Of a DNA stretch of 64,000 nt, positions 24,376 through 34,100 are shown piece by piece. The notes under the pieces were generated by a model. That model was not told the DNA's origin. It searched no databases and saw only the letters and a list, made by a program, of their open reading frames with translations. Each line of letters opens with the position of its first letter. Position 1 is the first letter of the stretch. The position numbers and the translations under genes were made by a program. Origin of the DNA: Metallyticus violacea (Eukaryota > Arthropoda > Insecta > Mantodea > Metallyticidae); contig CM060831.1 of assembly GCA_030762175.1 (NCBI GenBank), positions 71,354,501-71,418,500 on the forward strand, read 5' to 3'.

Positions 24376-25000
24376 GTATATTCTGGTTGGAGAAAAATGA
24401 TAATTTATTAAGTAATACACAGTATGTTACAAGCAGCTCAAAAATATAATGCACCAGAGATACAGCATATTGCGGAAATAATACAGATTTGCAATATGAG
24501 GGAGAAGTACCTACGAATGGTAGCAAAATGAAAGGAAAAGTAGGAACAGAAGTCATTGTTTCAGGAAAACACGATTCATTAATTGAAATACAAGCTATGA
24601 TAAGTGTTCAAATTATCAGGCAAAGGAGATGGCCACCCTACAGGCATTACAGACGATGTGAAAATGGATGACACGGCAATCGCAAGATGGAGAGTAGTAA
24701 AGTAATGCAGGCATTGATCAGGAACAATCACAAACATGGATGCACAATAGAGCAGATTAGATAGGTAGTTAACTATGCAAGAACAACATTGGCTGATTTA
24801 CTTTAAATGGATAAAATTCCACATTGGAAAATACGGGAAGGAACAAGCAGGCAATCTCTTCAGGCAGACAACAGAAGGAAAATTCTTAAGAGTAGATTAT
24901 TAGAGACAGAGAAGGCTGAGAAATGGAAAGAAGAATGGACAAATTCAATTTCCTTTCCCTTATTTAACGGACACAATGTACATTTTTATTAAAGTATTAA
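24376..25000 (+). pseudogene. R1-like LINE remnant, part 2 (RNase H side)
   Basis: After the SINE, VPTNGSKMKGKVGTEVIV and DSLIEIQA (near 24507-24590) resemble the stretch leading into the RNase H region of R1-like elements. The rest (24600-25000) has frames rich in Lys/Arg, including KWKEEWTNSISFPLFNG near 24920, which I cannot match. The exact 3' end is not visible. Confidence 0.55.
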
Positions 25001-25776
25001 TATTAATTTTTGGAGTGCCAAGGAAGGTAAATGCGTTGAGATGGGGTCTAGCATGCCAATTAATTCACGGTACGAAACCTGACCAATTTCAATGATACTC
25101 TGTGCATGATTAATTAAGATAAGATAAGCGATGGGCTTACCATCGGTCTCTCTGCCCCCTGTCGGGAAATAAGTGCAAATTGCTCTTGGTAATTGAAAGC
25201 ATCCTCAAAGGAGGGGGCCATGTTCCGAGATGGAACGACTGGTAATAACTTTGCAACCAACATAGAGCCAGATGTTGAAGATCAGCAGTTTACGACCATT
25301 ATTGAAAATATAATGAAAAAAACAAAAAATACTACAACATTATGGATGAAAACATTCAGACATTAAATTTCAGTGATGGAATTTATTTAACATTTCAAGA
25401 AGACTAATCTAATGTATCTGAACACAGTGGTAAAGTCTGGGATTCACTTTCAGAAGGTCCTGCAATCCCTCGAAAACGACCTGGTTTTCTCTCTCTGTCT
25501 CTTTTAAGTGCTTTCCCTAATCTCTTAGTTGAATTTTGGAATGAATGTTTACTTTTCACAAAATTTGCGCTTTTCCATTACGTATTATTTTATTCCATTG
25601 GTTCTGTTACAGAGTCCAAAGTGCTAGGCGAACTGAGCAAGTGCTTGGAAAAGGTTTCTGCCCTGGAGTCTGGTGTGGACTCAGCCCTGCCGAGTTGCTC
25701 GAACTCTTTGAAATGGAGGAAAGTGGGGGGGCATCGCGGTGATCTATCTGAAAACAATATTACGGCTCTCGTCTTC
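25001..25776. other. Intergenic, nothing recognised
   Basis: No gene supported. There is a GC-richer patch at 25640-25740 with a short frame and no known domain. Confidence 0.4.
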
Positions 25777-25940
25777 GATTGATTTTCTTTAAGGACGCTA
25801 TTTAACGTCTCTGGTCAATAGCGTTCAATTCATGGAGTGAAACTGCCGATAAATTTTACTTAGAAACCTCTCCTTTCAGGCTTGAGGTTCTTATACGTGC
25901 GGCTAAAAATTCATCGACCCCGGCCGGTTTGAATCCAAGG
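25777..25940 (-). repeat. SINE family A, minus strand, internally deleted
   Basis: Tail and 3' body in reverse (GGACGCTATTTAACGTC, TTTCAGGCTTGAGGTTC). It then jumps directly to CATCGACCCCGGCCGG, skipping about 75 bp of body, and ends within the head. Confidence 0.85.
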
Positions 25941-26129
25941 TAGGTTAGTATCTCCAGCATTGCATGCCTGTACCAGTTCGATGCTGTTCTCATACTTAAC
26001 TTTCTACCCGATTTGCTTCATTCATCTACTGCTCTCAAAATTTTCTCCAAAAGAATCAAACAAGAACGCGAACTGCTACATTTAGCAGGTACTTTGTTAG
26101 TTTTAAAGAATACTGTATACTGAATATGT

Positions 26130-26130
<1 letters not shown>

Positions 26131-26174
<44 letters not shown>
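26131..26174. repeat. AAT trinucleotide microsatellite
   Basis: About fourteen AAT units. Confidence 0.95.
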
Positions 26175-26175
<1 letters not shown>

Positions 26176-27424
26176 TTTAAACTCGTCTTAAACTAATCTT
26201 GAAATAGTACCTTCAGAAAATATAAAAACTGGTCTAGTAACTCAAGAGACAAATGATGAGAACGGTAATAGGAAAATACTTTCTGGCCAATTTAATAATA
26301 TTAATAAGAAAAAAGTACCATTTTTAAGCATCTTTAAATTTTTCCCGATGAGAGTGGAGTTTTCCTGCCAGCTACCGTAGAGTTGCTTCCGCCGCAGCTA
26401 AATAGTTTGGCTTATTCTGCGATTGGCTAACGTTTGTCCGGGGTATTTCCCCGGTACCCAACTACATCTGATGATCATTTCGCTAAGAAAAGAGAAAATA
26501 ACAATTTCTTTCAACGGTACTCCATGGGATAAAAATATAAGAAAGTTAAACTGTAAATGTACGACAGTCGCTGTAAAAATGTCACCAAGCCCATACTAAA
26601 TGTATTTGTGTCTCGTTTCCAAAACTGCATGGAGATTTTCTCCAGCTCATAATGTACGAACATTGTGAATTCTATGGTAATTGTGGTACTATATGACAAA
26701 ATGATCCTGTCTACAAACTACAATACAGCAGAAATTTATAACCTGTTCGGCACCGTAACAAAAATGTGCCACGTTTTCATATACTCATAATACTGAGGGA
26801 TATATATTTAATTATAAAAATGTATTAACATTTGTTAATTTTCGCACCTAGATTTAGAAGCAATGAATTCATTTCTGGAAAAATAGGACAAAAAATTAAG
26901 CAAAAAATGTCCAGTTTTTAAACACTCTATAGAAAGTTTTTCTGACTCAGACGAAATGTGCAGCAATGTTAAAAATCGAAAACAGTGACATGGGGCAGAA
27001 AATCTTTTGTTTGCAAATTTCATGAATATTAGAAAATACGACTTGTAAGTTTCAGTACTTATTTGTATATAAATCTCATGCCTTATTTGTAGAATATGCT
27101 AGAATATAGCCATATTGTTTACAAAACCTGAAATAAGCTGCTTGTTTTCTAATTGAAAAATGGCAGGACATTCCATAAATGTATCTTAGGAATATTGTGA
27201 AAAGCACGCCACATAGATTCATTGCTGTCACAAGAGGACGCGTGTTTACTGCTTCAATTAGCACTTTGTTTTCCCTCCAAAATATACTTTCGAAACGTTC
27301 TTTACGGCCCACCCCCAATTGAAATATAATATAATATGTACGTTGTAAACCTAATTATCATAATTCTTCTTGGAAGGCCAAGAAGAGCATAAAACTCTAT
27401 AAAACAGGGAGAATGAACTGGAGG
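26175..27424. other. Intergenic, nothing recognised
   Basis: Minus-strand frames of 62-80 codons (26511-27318) follow one another with similar AT-rich content, but I recognise no domain in them. They could be a decayed transposase or chance. Confidence 0.35.
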
Positions 27425-28330
27425 GTCGAGTGTTATGCTACGTTTAAAAGAACTGCCGTTGCAAGGTTAATAAATTCAAGGACTTTTAAATCCATTAGGG
27501 GCTTTGAACCCAACAGGTGTTGTACAGTGAGCCTTTAAACCAGGCAATGTCAACAAAATGTTTTAAACTTTCAAAAATAGCGAATGTCATATGTGGCAGG
27601 TGATCTTGAACCAGTCAATGGTAAACGTATGTTTGAACTTTCAAACAGGCGGGAAACTTGCGCGTGTCTGTGTGACTTCTTTGGCGTTGTTAAGCCAACA
27701 ATTACTCGATTTGAATGTAATATATAAGAAACCATTTGCTCGATTAGAAAAAGTAGTTGTCAGTTCTACACGCGGCGAGAAACAGTTCAAATTTAAACAC
27801 CGGCCGCACGTCAAGTTCCAGACTCAGTGAGAAGCAATTTTGCCTCAGTTAAGTAGTTCACAGAATTATTTATGCAAAACCAGTTCTCATTTGGCATACG
27901 CATTCATCAGTTAAGCAGTTTTCAGTTTCACACGCCGCGGCACTCATCTATAAGTTTCACACGTGACGAGAGGCATTTGTTTTCCTATGTAGGCACTTAG
28001 TTGTAAGATATACATACATCGCGACACACGAAGTACTCAGTTTCACTTCTAAGTTCTATTCGCGGCAGGTAAGTTTGTATTCAACGTAGCTAAAATCTAT
28101 CGTACAAAAAACACCAGAGGACGGAAAGATTTAGAACAGAATAAAGTACCAATAATATATATTGTAGCATCGCGTGCTTATTTACACAATTGATCTCCTT
28201 TCTCAGTCCTGTTGAGGACGATTCAACAAAATAGCAGAATTGACACTGAGAATTCTGTCATTGAAGCGTAGGCAACAACACCGAAGCGACGTTCATCAAT
28301 CTACCAAACCGCTTCAAAATTGGCATCACA
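27425..28330 (+). mobile_element. LTR of an LTR retrotransposon (solo or truncated)
   Basis: Noncoding segment with a TATA box (AATATATAAGAAA near 27719). A region of reiterated AGTTTCACACG and CGCGGC words (27760-28075) follows, then a U5-like end with CTCAGTCCTGTTGAGGACG. That end matches the end of the LTR at 46135-46901. It is followed at once by tRNA-Lys-type primer-binding sites. The left boundary is uncertain; I place it near GAGTGTTATGC. No gag or pol frame follows. Confidence 0.65.
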
Positions 28331-28440
28331 AGTGAGGCCACTCGACGTTAACAACAAAACGCTTCAAATTTGGTGCCCAACCTGGGACACTTAGTCGGAG
28401 CCTATTAAACTGGTTCATAATTGGCGCCCAATATGGGCCC
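28321..28440 (+). promoter_or_regulatory. Three tandem primer-binding-site units
   Basis: Units start at 28321, 28371 and 28422, with a period of 50-51 bp. Each begins with a version of TGGCGCCCAACGTGGGGC, the complement of the 3' end of tRNA-Lys(CUU). The first is TGGCATCACAAGTGAGGCC, the second TGGTGCCCAACCTGGGAC and the third TGGCGCCCAATATGGGCCC. Each is preceded by a version of CGCTTCAAAAT. A retroelement needs only one such site to prime minus-strand DNA. Confidence 0.7.
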
Positions 28441-29366
28441 ACTCATCGAACAGTCTCACTTTTTATATATTCATGTTAAATAAATCATTTAAATTATGTT
28501 ATGAAAGTAATTAATTTTGAGTTGCAAAAGCTTTATGCATGTTATTCGACATCTGTATTCCTATAATTGGTTATTATTTTAAAATGTTTAATCCTTTTGC
28601 TATTTACCGTACCTACGCCTGGATTACACAAAGTTTAAAAATGGCTACCTAGCTATGGACGCGCGATAACAGCAGATATTTGTACTGCATAATAGAACAA
28701 CTTACAAAGGCATGTTATTTAAAAGCAAATGCTTATCAAATGGAGCAGAAGAGAAGCTGTGTGTATGTGTGGGCGCAGAGCCCTTAAGCTTCTTTACCTG
28801 GCTACATACATGCATGCCAACCCAATATACATATTTGATGTGATTTTAATGTGCAGTGCTGCTCGGGCTGCCGCGTCCTAAGCCTCTTATGACATGCTGC
28901 TGGGACGCGGTACACTCTCTTCTGGTTACAACGTGGTCTTCCCTCTGTGATGTAAATCGAACAACACGACCAGATCGGACGGACTATTGGTGTACTAGGA
29001 AAAAGGCGAAAGTCTGCTTTTGGTCATTCTAAAACACAGTAAGGTACCCCAAAGGTATTTCCAGGACGGGAACAACAGAAAAACGTTCCTAACGTTTGAC
29101 GAAACGAATCGCTTCTGGAAACACTGCCGGTTAAGAACTTCAGGTGATAATAATGATGCGATAAAATATATCAGAAAATTGTATGTATTTTATATAGGAT
29201 GATCAGATTGATAGCCCAACGCCGCAAAATATTGACGCTCTCGGCTGATGCGCCCGGAGTTACCGACGACAAATGCCTCTAATTCGCGGAGCATCCGAAA
29301 AAGCTTAATAAATATATTGTGTCGCATTTATGAACCAAAAGCATTTTAAGTATCAGCCTTAATCTT
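28441..29366. other. Intergenic, nothing recognised
   Basis: No retroelement coding sequence follows the primer-binding sites. CCGCGTCC and its complement form an 8-bp stem at 28871-28910. Confidence 0.4.
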
Positions 29367-29392
29367 GATTCGAAAGTAGATTGCAAATATGT

Positions 29393-29688
29393 AAATTGAT
29401 TTGGTTTATTTACGGACGCTCTTTAATATCTCAGGTCATCAGCGTACCATTCAATTCAGGGAGTGAAACGGCCGACAAATTTTGCTCAGAGGCCTCTTCT
29501 TTTAGATTCGAGGTTCTTTATCGTGCCATAAATGTACGACATGGGATTCACGGCTTTACATCGCTTCCGAAGGAAGCCATACTTAGGATTTTTACGCCCG
29601 AAAAAATCTATCGGTCCTGGCCGGGTTTGAACCCGCGATCTTGGGTTTAGGAGGCAAGTATGGTTACCACTACACCACCAGGACCGAC
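29393..29688 (-). repeat. SINE family A, full length, with 26-bp target duplication
   Basis: Complete reverse copy of about 296 bp from the tail to the start of the head (CCACCAGGACCGAC). The flanks 29367-29392 and 29689-29714 are direct repeats of 26 bp with one mismatch, starting GATTCGAAAGTAG. This sets both ends of the family A unit exactly and shows the tRNA-like head begins GTCGGTCCTGGTGG. Confidence 0.95.
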
Positions 29689-29714
29689 GATTCGAAAGTA
29701 GTTTGCAAATATGT

Positions 29715-30426
29715 GGGCATTTATACATTCCAAAACAAATGCCCTTTCCTTGGCTTTAGATTTTTTGTAATTGTTATCGCAGTTTATCTTTCAAATCTAA
29801 GTATAGTGGAAATATTTTAATCGTAATGTTATACGATGCACCTAAAATGGAAATGTAACCCTTTCGGCAAAATAAGAGACTTAAACATTATTTCAGCATG
29901 TATATACCTGTATTCTTTTATAAGCTTCAGACCAGCATGTTGGTACCTTTGTGTATGACAAATGTGGTAGAGTGTATGCAAATAAACCTTGTATTTTTCA
30001 TCTTTTTACATTTAGTACTAAAAGCTACAATCTTATAGAATGGTCAAGCATTCAAAACTGTTTTATTGTTTAATTGGTCTTATTATGAAACAATTAGAAG
30101 GAGATAAATATCTAGATTTTATAGAAACAAATATATTTTATTTGTTAATTATTAACATCGTATAACTAAACATTAGAATACATAAAAGTGGAAGTTTTAC
30201 TATTATGAAAGAAAAATGTGCGTTTATATTCTAGAAATATAAAATGTTAAACAAAAGTTTTGGTTTAATCAATTACTTTTTTCAGAATACTTATAAATCA
30301 TTATGTAACCGTCGGTTTTAAGCTGATTCAAGTAACCACAGAGATCTATTCTCCTTTATGTTGAAGAATCTCTCACGTCCCCCTTTAAGCATTTTCACGT
30401 TTTACGCGGGACTATATTAGCACTTT
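29715..30426. other. Intergenic, nothing recognised
   Basis: AT-rich, no gene supported. Confidence 0.4.
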
Positions 30427-31060
30427 TAGTGAGGTTATTTGAGCTATGGGCCAGCAGACCGCGGCTGCGTACTGAAAGAGGGCACTCATCAAGGCCGCAT
30501 AATGCCTGTGTAGAGAGTAGTTTGTATTTGCTTTGAGGGAGGCTTTGTTACTCAGTGCTTTCTTTGTGTGTAAATTGTGCGCCAACTGTTATTCGTTAGT
30601 TATGCCACTACATAATATTGTCTTGAGAGGGTTATTATGCATGATACATACGTGAAAACGGATCCTTGCTGGGAAGTGGTAAGGTGTTCGCAAGAAATCT
30701 GACAATTGTGTTCCAGGTAGAGGAACTATTGGCCAAATTGTTAAAATGTTTGAGAGACAGGATCCCTCAGTGACAAGCAATGTGTTTCTAACCGCCGTGT
30801 TCTTACGGATGAAAAATTAGATGAAATACAGGACTTTCCCACGCATATGTTGGCATCGAATTTGCATAGAGAGATATAATTTTCAACATTTCCTGTAATA
30901 CAGGTAATAACTATTATTATCAGTTTTAAATACAGTACCTATCATTTTATGCTTTCGGTATAAATATTAAAATAAAATTACTAACGTGCAACGATTCTTA
31001 TCTCTCTTATTCCAGTAAGCAGCCGCGCTCAGGCGGCCCGTAACTCATATAACTCTACTG
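30427..31060 (+). mobile_element. Tc1/mariner-like DNA element, HTH-only remnant, copy 1
   Basis: Imperfect terminal inverted repeats of about 48 bp: the left begins AGTGAGGTTATTTGAG, and the right, in reverse, begins CAGTAGAGTTATATGAG. Both include a GCGGCTGC block. Inside, pieces of a DUF4817-type helix-turn-helix region can be read: ETGSLSDKQCVSNRRVLTDE then KLDEIQ near 30755-30825. The DDE catalytic part is absent and the frame is broken. Flanking TA is decayed on both sides. It could only have moved with a helper transposase. Confidence 0.85.
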
Positions 31061-31377
31061 TCATTAAAACTCTTTTTTGAACCGAATCAACTCATTTTGG
31101 TCATACCACTTAATGCACCAAGGGAGCTTTAAACAACTACGCCTATCATTAAAGTCAAGTGTCCTACAGTGTGCTTGCGGTCCTCAAGTTTTATGAACAA
31201 AAGGATGTTAGATTGATGCAAGAATATATACGCTTTACTTAAATCCGCTAGATTTTTTTACACTTAATATTTTCCATCTTTCGAGACGTTTTATTACATT
31301 ATATATTGTGAAACGGTTAGTGTAAAAAGGGAATACAAAATAAATATAGTAATCTATGTACCTATTAGGAATTAGAA
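31061..31377. other. Intergenic, nothing recognised
   Basis: No gene or repeat recognised. Confidence 0.4.
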
Positions 31378-31745
31378 AGTAAGCATGTTTACTGCTCGCA
31401 ACAGCGGGAAAGATACTCGCACACGAGTGACCTGGCTACTCGTAAGGACTGTTAACGTTTTTCGTGCCTTGGACGTTGGAAGGGGGGAGTGTAGTGAACA
31501 AGAGTTGAACAACTGTAACTATGCGTTATGAATACCATAGTTTAGCATTACGTTTTGTATTCTAAAGAATGTGCATTTTTTCCAGTATATTAGTAGAACC
31601 TAGAAATAAACTGTAATTCGTATGAATACAACAGTAAATGTATTCTTCGAAATATTTGTATTTTGAAATACATGCGCTGCTTACAGTATGTAGTATTATT
31701 ATAATTATTCTTAAGGAATATTAATTGTACCTTTTTGACGAACGA
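31378..31745. repeat. Unclassified interspersed repeat D, copy 2
   Basis: Ordered blocks shared with 4990-5225: CTCGTAAGGACTGT, GAGTGTAGTGAACAAG, TAGTAG, GAAATAAACTGTAATTCGTA and CGAAATATTTG. It is longer than copy 1, with an extra 70-80 bp in the middle. Confidence 0.5.
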
Positions 31746-31911
31746 AATTAACAAACTACATTGACTCATTGATTTTTCTAACAATAGAAGAAATCTAATT
31801 TTTGTTGCACTACAACGAATAGCTGTCGTCGTACGTTGCCGCCTAAATTACAGGCAAAATCGACATTTTATAAAAATTAATTATAAAGAAAATTAAATAA
31901 TAACTTAATAT

Positions 31912-31949
<38 letters not shown>
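31912..31949. repeat. AAT trinucleotide microsatellite
   Basis: About twelve AAT units. Confidence 0.95.
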
Positions 31950-31964
31950 TTAATTAGTCCATTT

Positions 31965-32085
31965 AATGATTTCGCTCCAGTCCCGAGCGAAGAGCCGAAC
32001 TCCTCAGTACCGAACGGGAGACAACGGAACATTGCTGATTCAATTTTTCTCTGCGTGGCTGCTTGTAACAGTGTAAATGTTGGAT
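31965..32085. repeat. Repeat module M, copy 1
   Basis: AGAGCCGAACTCCTCAGTAC followed by CGAACGGGAG and, about 40 bp on, TTCTCTGCGTGGC. Related modules stand at 56785-56880 (same strand) and at 58380-58425 (reverse). Here it abuts the tail of repeat F. Confidence 0.55.
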
Positions 32086-32089
32086 GTAT

Positions 32090-32625
32090 TATTCTTTCAT
32101 AAACGTAACGTAATCTATGCGTTGTTCTGCTTAACTTTCTGGCTACAATATGTTGTTCTTTATTACAAAACTGCGTTTTTCCCTTTTTACACGTGTTGTC
32201 TAAATAAAATTCCCAATTAATTCATACACAAACACTCACACTAACCTTAACGCTAACCTCTGGTAAATCCTAGAAACCGGTGAATCCAGTGGTTTGCACG
32301 GCGAGCTACGGCCTGACAGCCTACGCGCACCCCCTTTTCGTAAATATAAATTGATAGGGGTTTGTGCGCTACTAGTAGGCAGGTAAGTGATTGTAATGGT
32401 GGCAAATCTCCTTTGATTTCAGCAGGGGGATATATAAACTTAAATATAAATTTATAGGGGATTATTTGCGTGATACTATGTTAGTGAGTAGATCATTGCA
32501 ATGATGGCAATTCTCCTTTAACTCCACTAGGAGGGGGAGAAAAGAACTTCATGTCGTGGGGATTCGAAACCACTTCTTTACATCTATAGCATGACGCTCT
32601 AACCAACTGAGCTTTCATGCCATTG
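32090..32625 (-). repeat. tRNA-headed repeat F with an internal ~100-bp duplication
   Basis: On the minus strand it begins with a tRNA-like head: AAGCTCAGTTGGTTAGAGCG (A box region), an anticodon-like arm, then GTGGTTTCGAATCCCCAC (B box). The body holds two tandem units of about 100 bp (plus-strand 32337-32428 and 32438-32537), each with the words GGAGATTTGCCA (or GGAGAATTGCCA) and CCCCTAT(A/C)AATTTATATTT. The distal part has TTAGCGTTAAGGTTAGTG and CGCAGTTTTGTAATAA. A second copy lies at 57005-57440. The head lacks a pairing acceptor stem, so this is a SINE-like repeat and not a tRNA gene. Confidence 0.8.
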
Positions 32626-32939
32626 CGTCAAAATGTTGTATTTCTATTATATTTGTAGAAGTCACTACCGCTCGGGAGTGGCTCGGAACTGAAGCCCCAG
32701 GATTTAGCTTCCCTTAAGGAAAAGTCATTCTCGTAAAACCAGCAGAGTACGGCGAGTGCAGATCTACTGTAATACTAGCTTCCATGTGCAACTTGCCGCA
32801 CGCGCACCTATAGCCGCTACTACTCTTAAGGCAATGGCAGAAAGTAACTTGCTTTGCTCAATTACGAGCATACATAATTGTATTAAAAAAAAAGTTAACT
32901 GAAACTGAGTCTATGCCTTTTAACAATATAAGGTAACTT

Positions 32940-34100
32940 ACGGTCTGTCTGTGTTTTACATATGTTTCGGAGGAGAGTTGAGTGACTGTGACATTGTGAG
33001 TGACAGCCTACATCCTGGAACGCATTTGGTGCGTAGAGCCTTATTTCTGGAGTTACAGGATAGCGCGGTATGGTTGGCCTTCCCTGAAGGGGAACCGCTT
33101 TCCATTTCCAGAGACCTGCACCACTAAAGAAAATTATTTTATATTGGGTGGAAATGTTCCGTGAAGAATCATAATGAGGAGTGTTCAGGAATACCCCGCA
33201 CCATCAGGAACTATGAGAATGTCGGTCATATGGTGAAGAAAGTTCTGCAGTCACAGAAGAAGAGATTTCAGCGCATATTAAAGAATTGCAAATGAAAACC
33301 ATAGGTGTGTGGCGCATGGTTCAGAAACTTGGTGCCCGCTCATACCAGATCCAGATGTTGCATGAGTTAAAGCCTTAGGATTGTCGCACCGGCTTGCAAT
33401 GTTGTACCTATCTCTATGAGAATGAACGCATTCTTGACAATTGGTGATGGTCAGGCGGGAGCCAAGCTCTCATGAGTGAATATGCAGAACATCAGATTTC
33501 TTGTGTAGGAGTAGCCTAACGAGTACCTACAGAGATCTTTAGATTCTGAAAAAGTCACCGTATGGTCAGCAATATCAAGTCAGTGACCAGTATTTCGTTG
33601 AAAACGATGATGAGACTATCTATCTGTCAACGCTTCTGTTTACGGGCAGATCCGTATTCGCTTCTATGCCAATTTACACATTTTTTATGAGTTAAGAGGT
33701 TTGAATTTTGAGCAGCAAGTTTTCCAGTAAGACGGGTTCACACCACACATTGGCCGTGGTAATCTACCGTTTTCAAACAGGGTCGTCTTTCCTTATCCCG
33801 CCAGAAACCAGAACCTCTCGATGTGTGACACGTTTCTGTAGGGCATGATAATGGAACAATCTATCCATATGATACCACATAACTTTAACGACCTGAAGGC
33901 GAGCATCGAGTCTGTAGTATGTAATATAACTCCTGACACTGACACGCTTGTACACATCATTGGCCGCATGCAGTACGTATTGGGTAATGACTGATGCCAT
34001 ATGGAGCAGGTAATAAAGACAACGTTTTCATTTACACTTTTTATTAAATACCTTATTTAATAACTTGATCCGGAATCGTTTGGCGTTTCGCAACAGTAAA
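32940..34100 (+). pseudogene. Dead Tc1/mariner-like transposase
   Basis: Pieces of one transposase occur in order on the plus strand in shifting frames. They are WVEMFR near 33145, a helix-turn-helix style piece (YQIQMLHELKP near 33340), KVTVWSAIS near 33555 (family form KVTVWCAIS) with FVEND about 35 bp on, EQQVFQ*DGFTPHIGRGN near 33710 (family form QQDGAxAHTA), and a stretch rich in the family's C-terminal order up to 34000. There are many stops and frameshifts. The termini are not clearly visible. It is distinct from the two elements at 30.4 and 54.5 kb. Confidence 0.72.

Noticed and set aside
4564..31949. AAT/ATT arrays considered as CRISPR-like or satellite arrays
   Set aside because: They are simple trinucleotide microsatellites with no spacers or higher-order unit.
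32548..32625. Candidate tRNA gene on the minus strand
   Set aside because: The tRNA-like fold is the head of repeat F, and the acceptor ends do not pair well.
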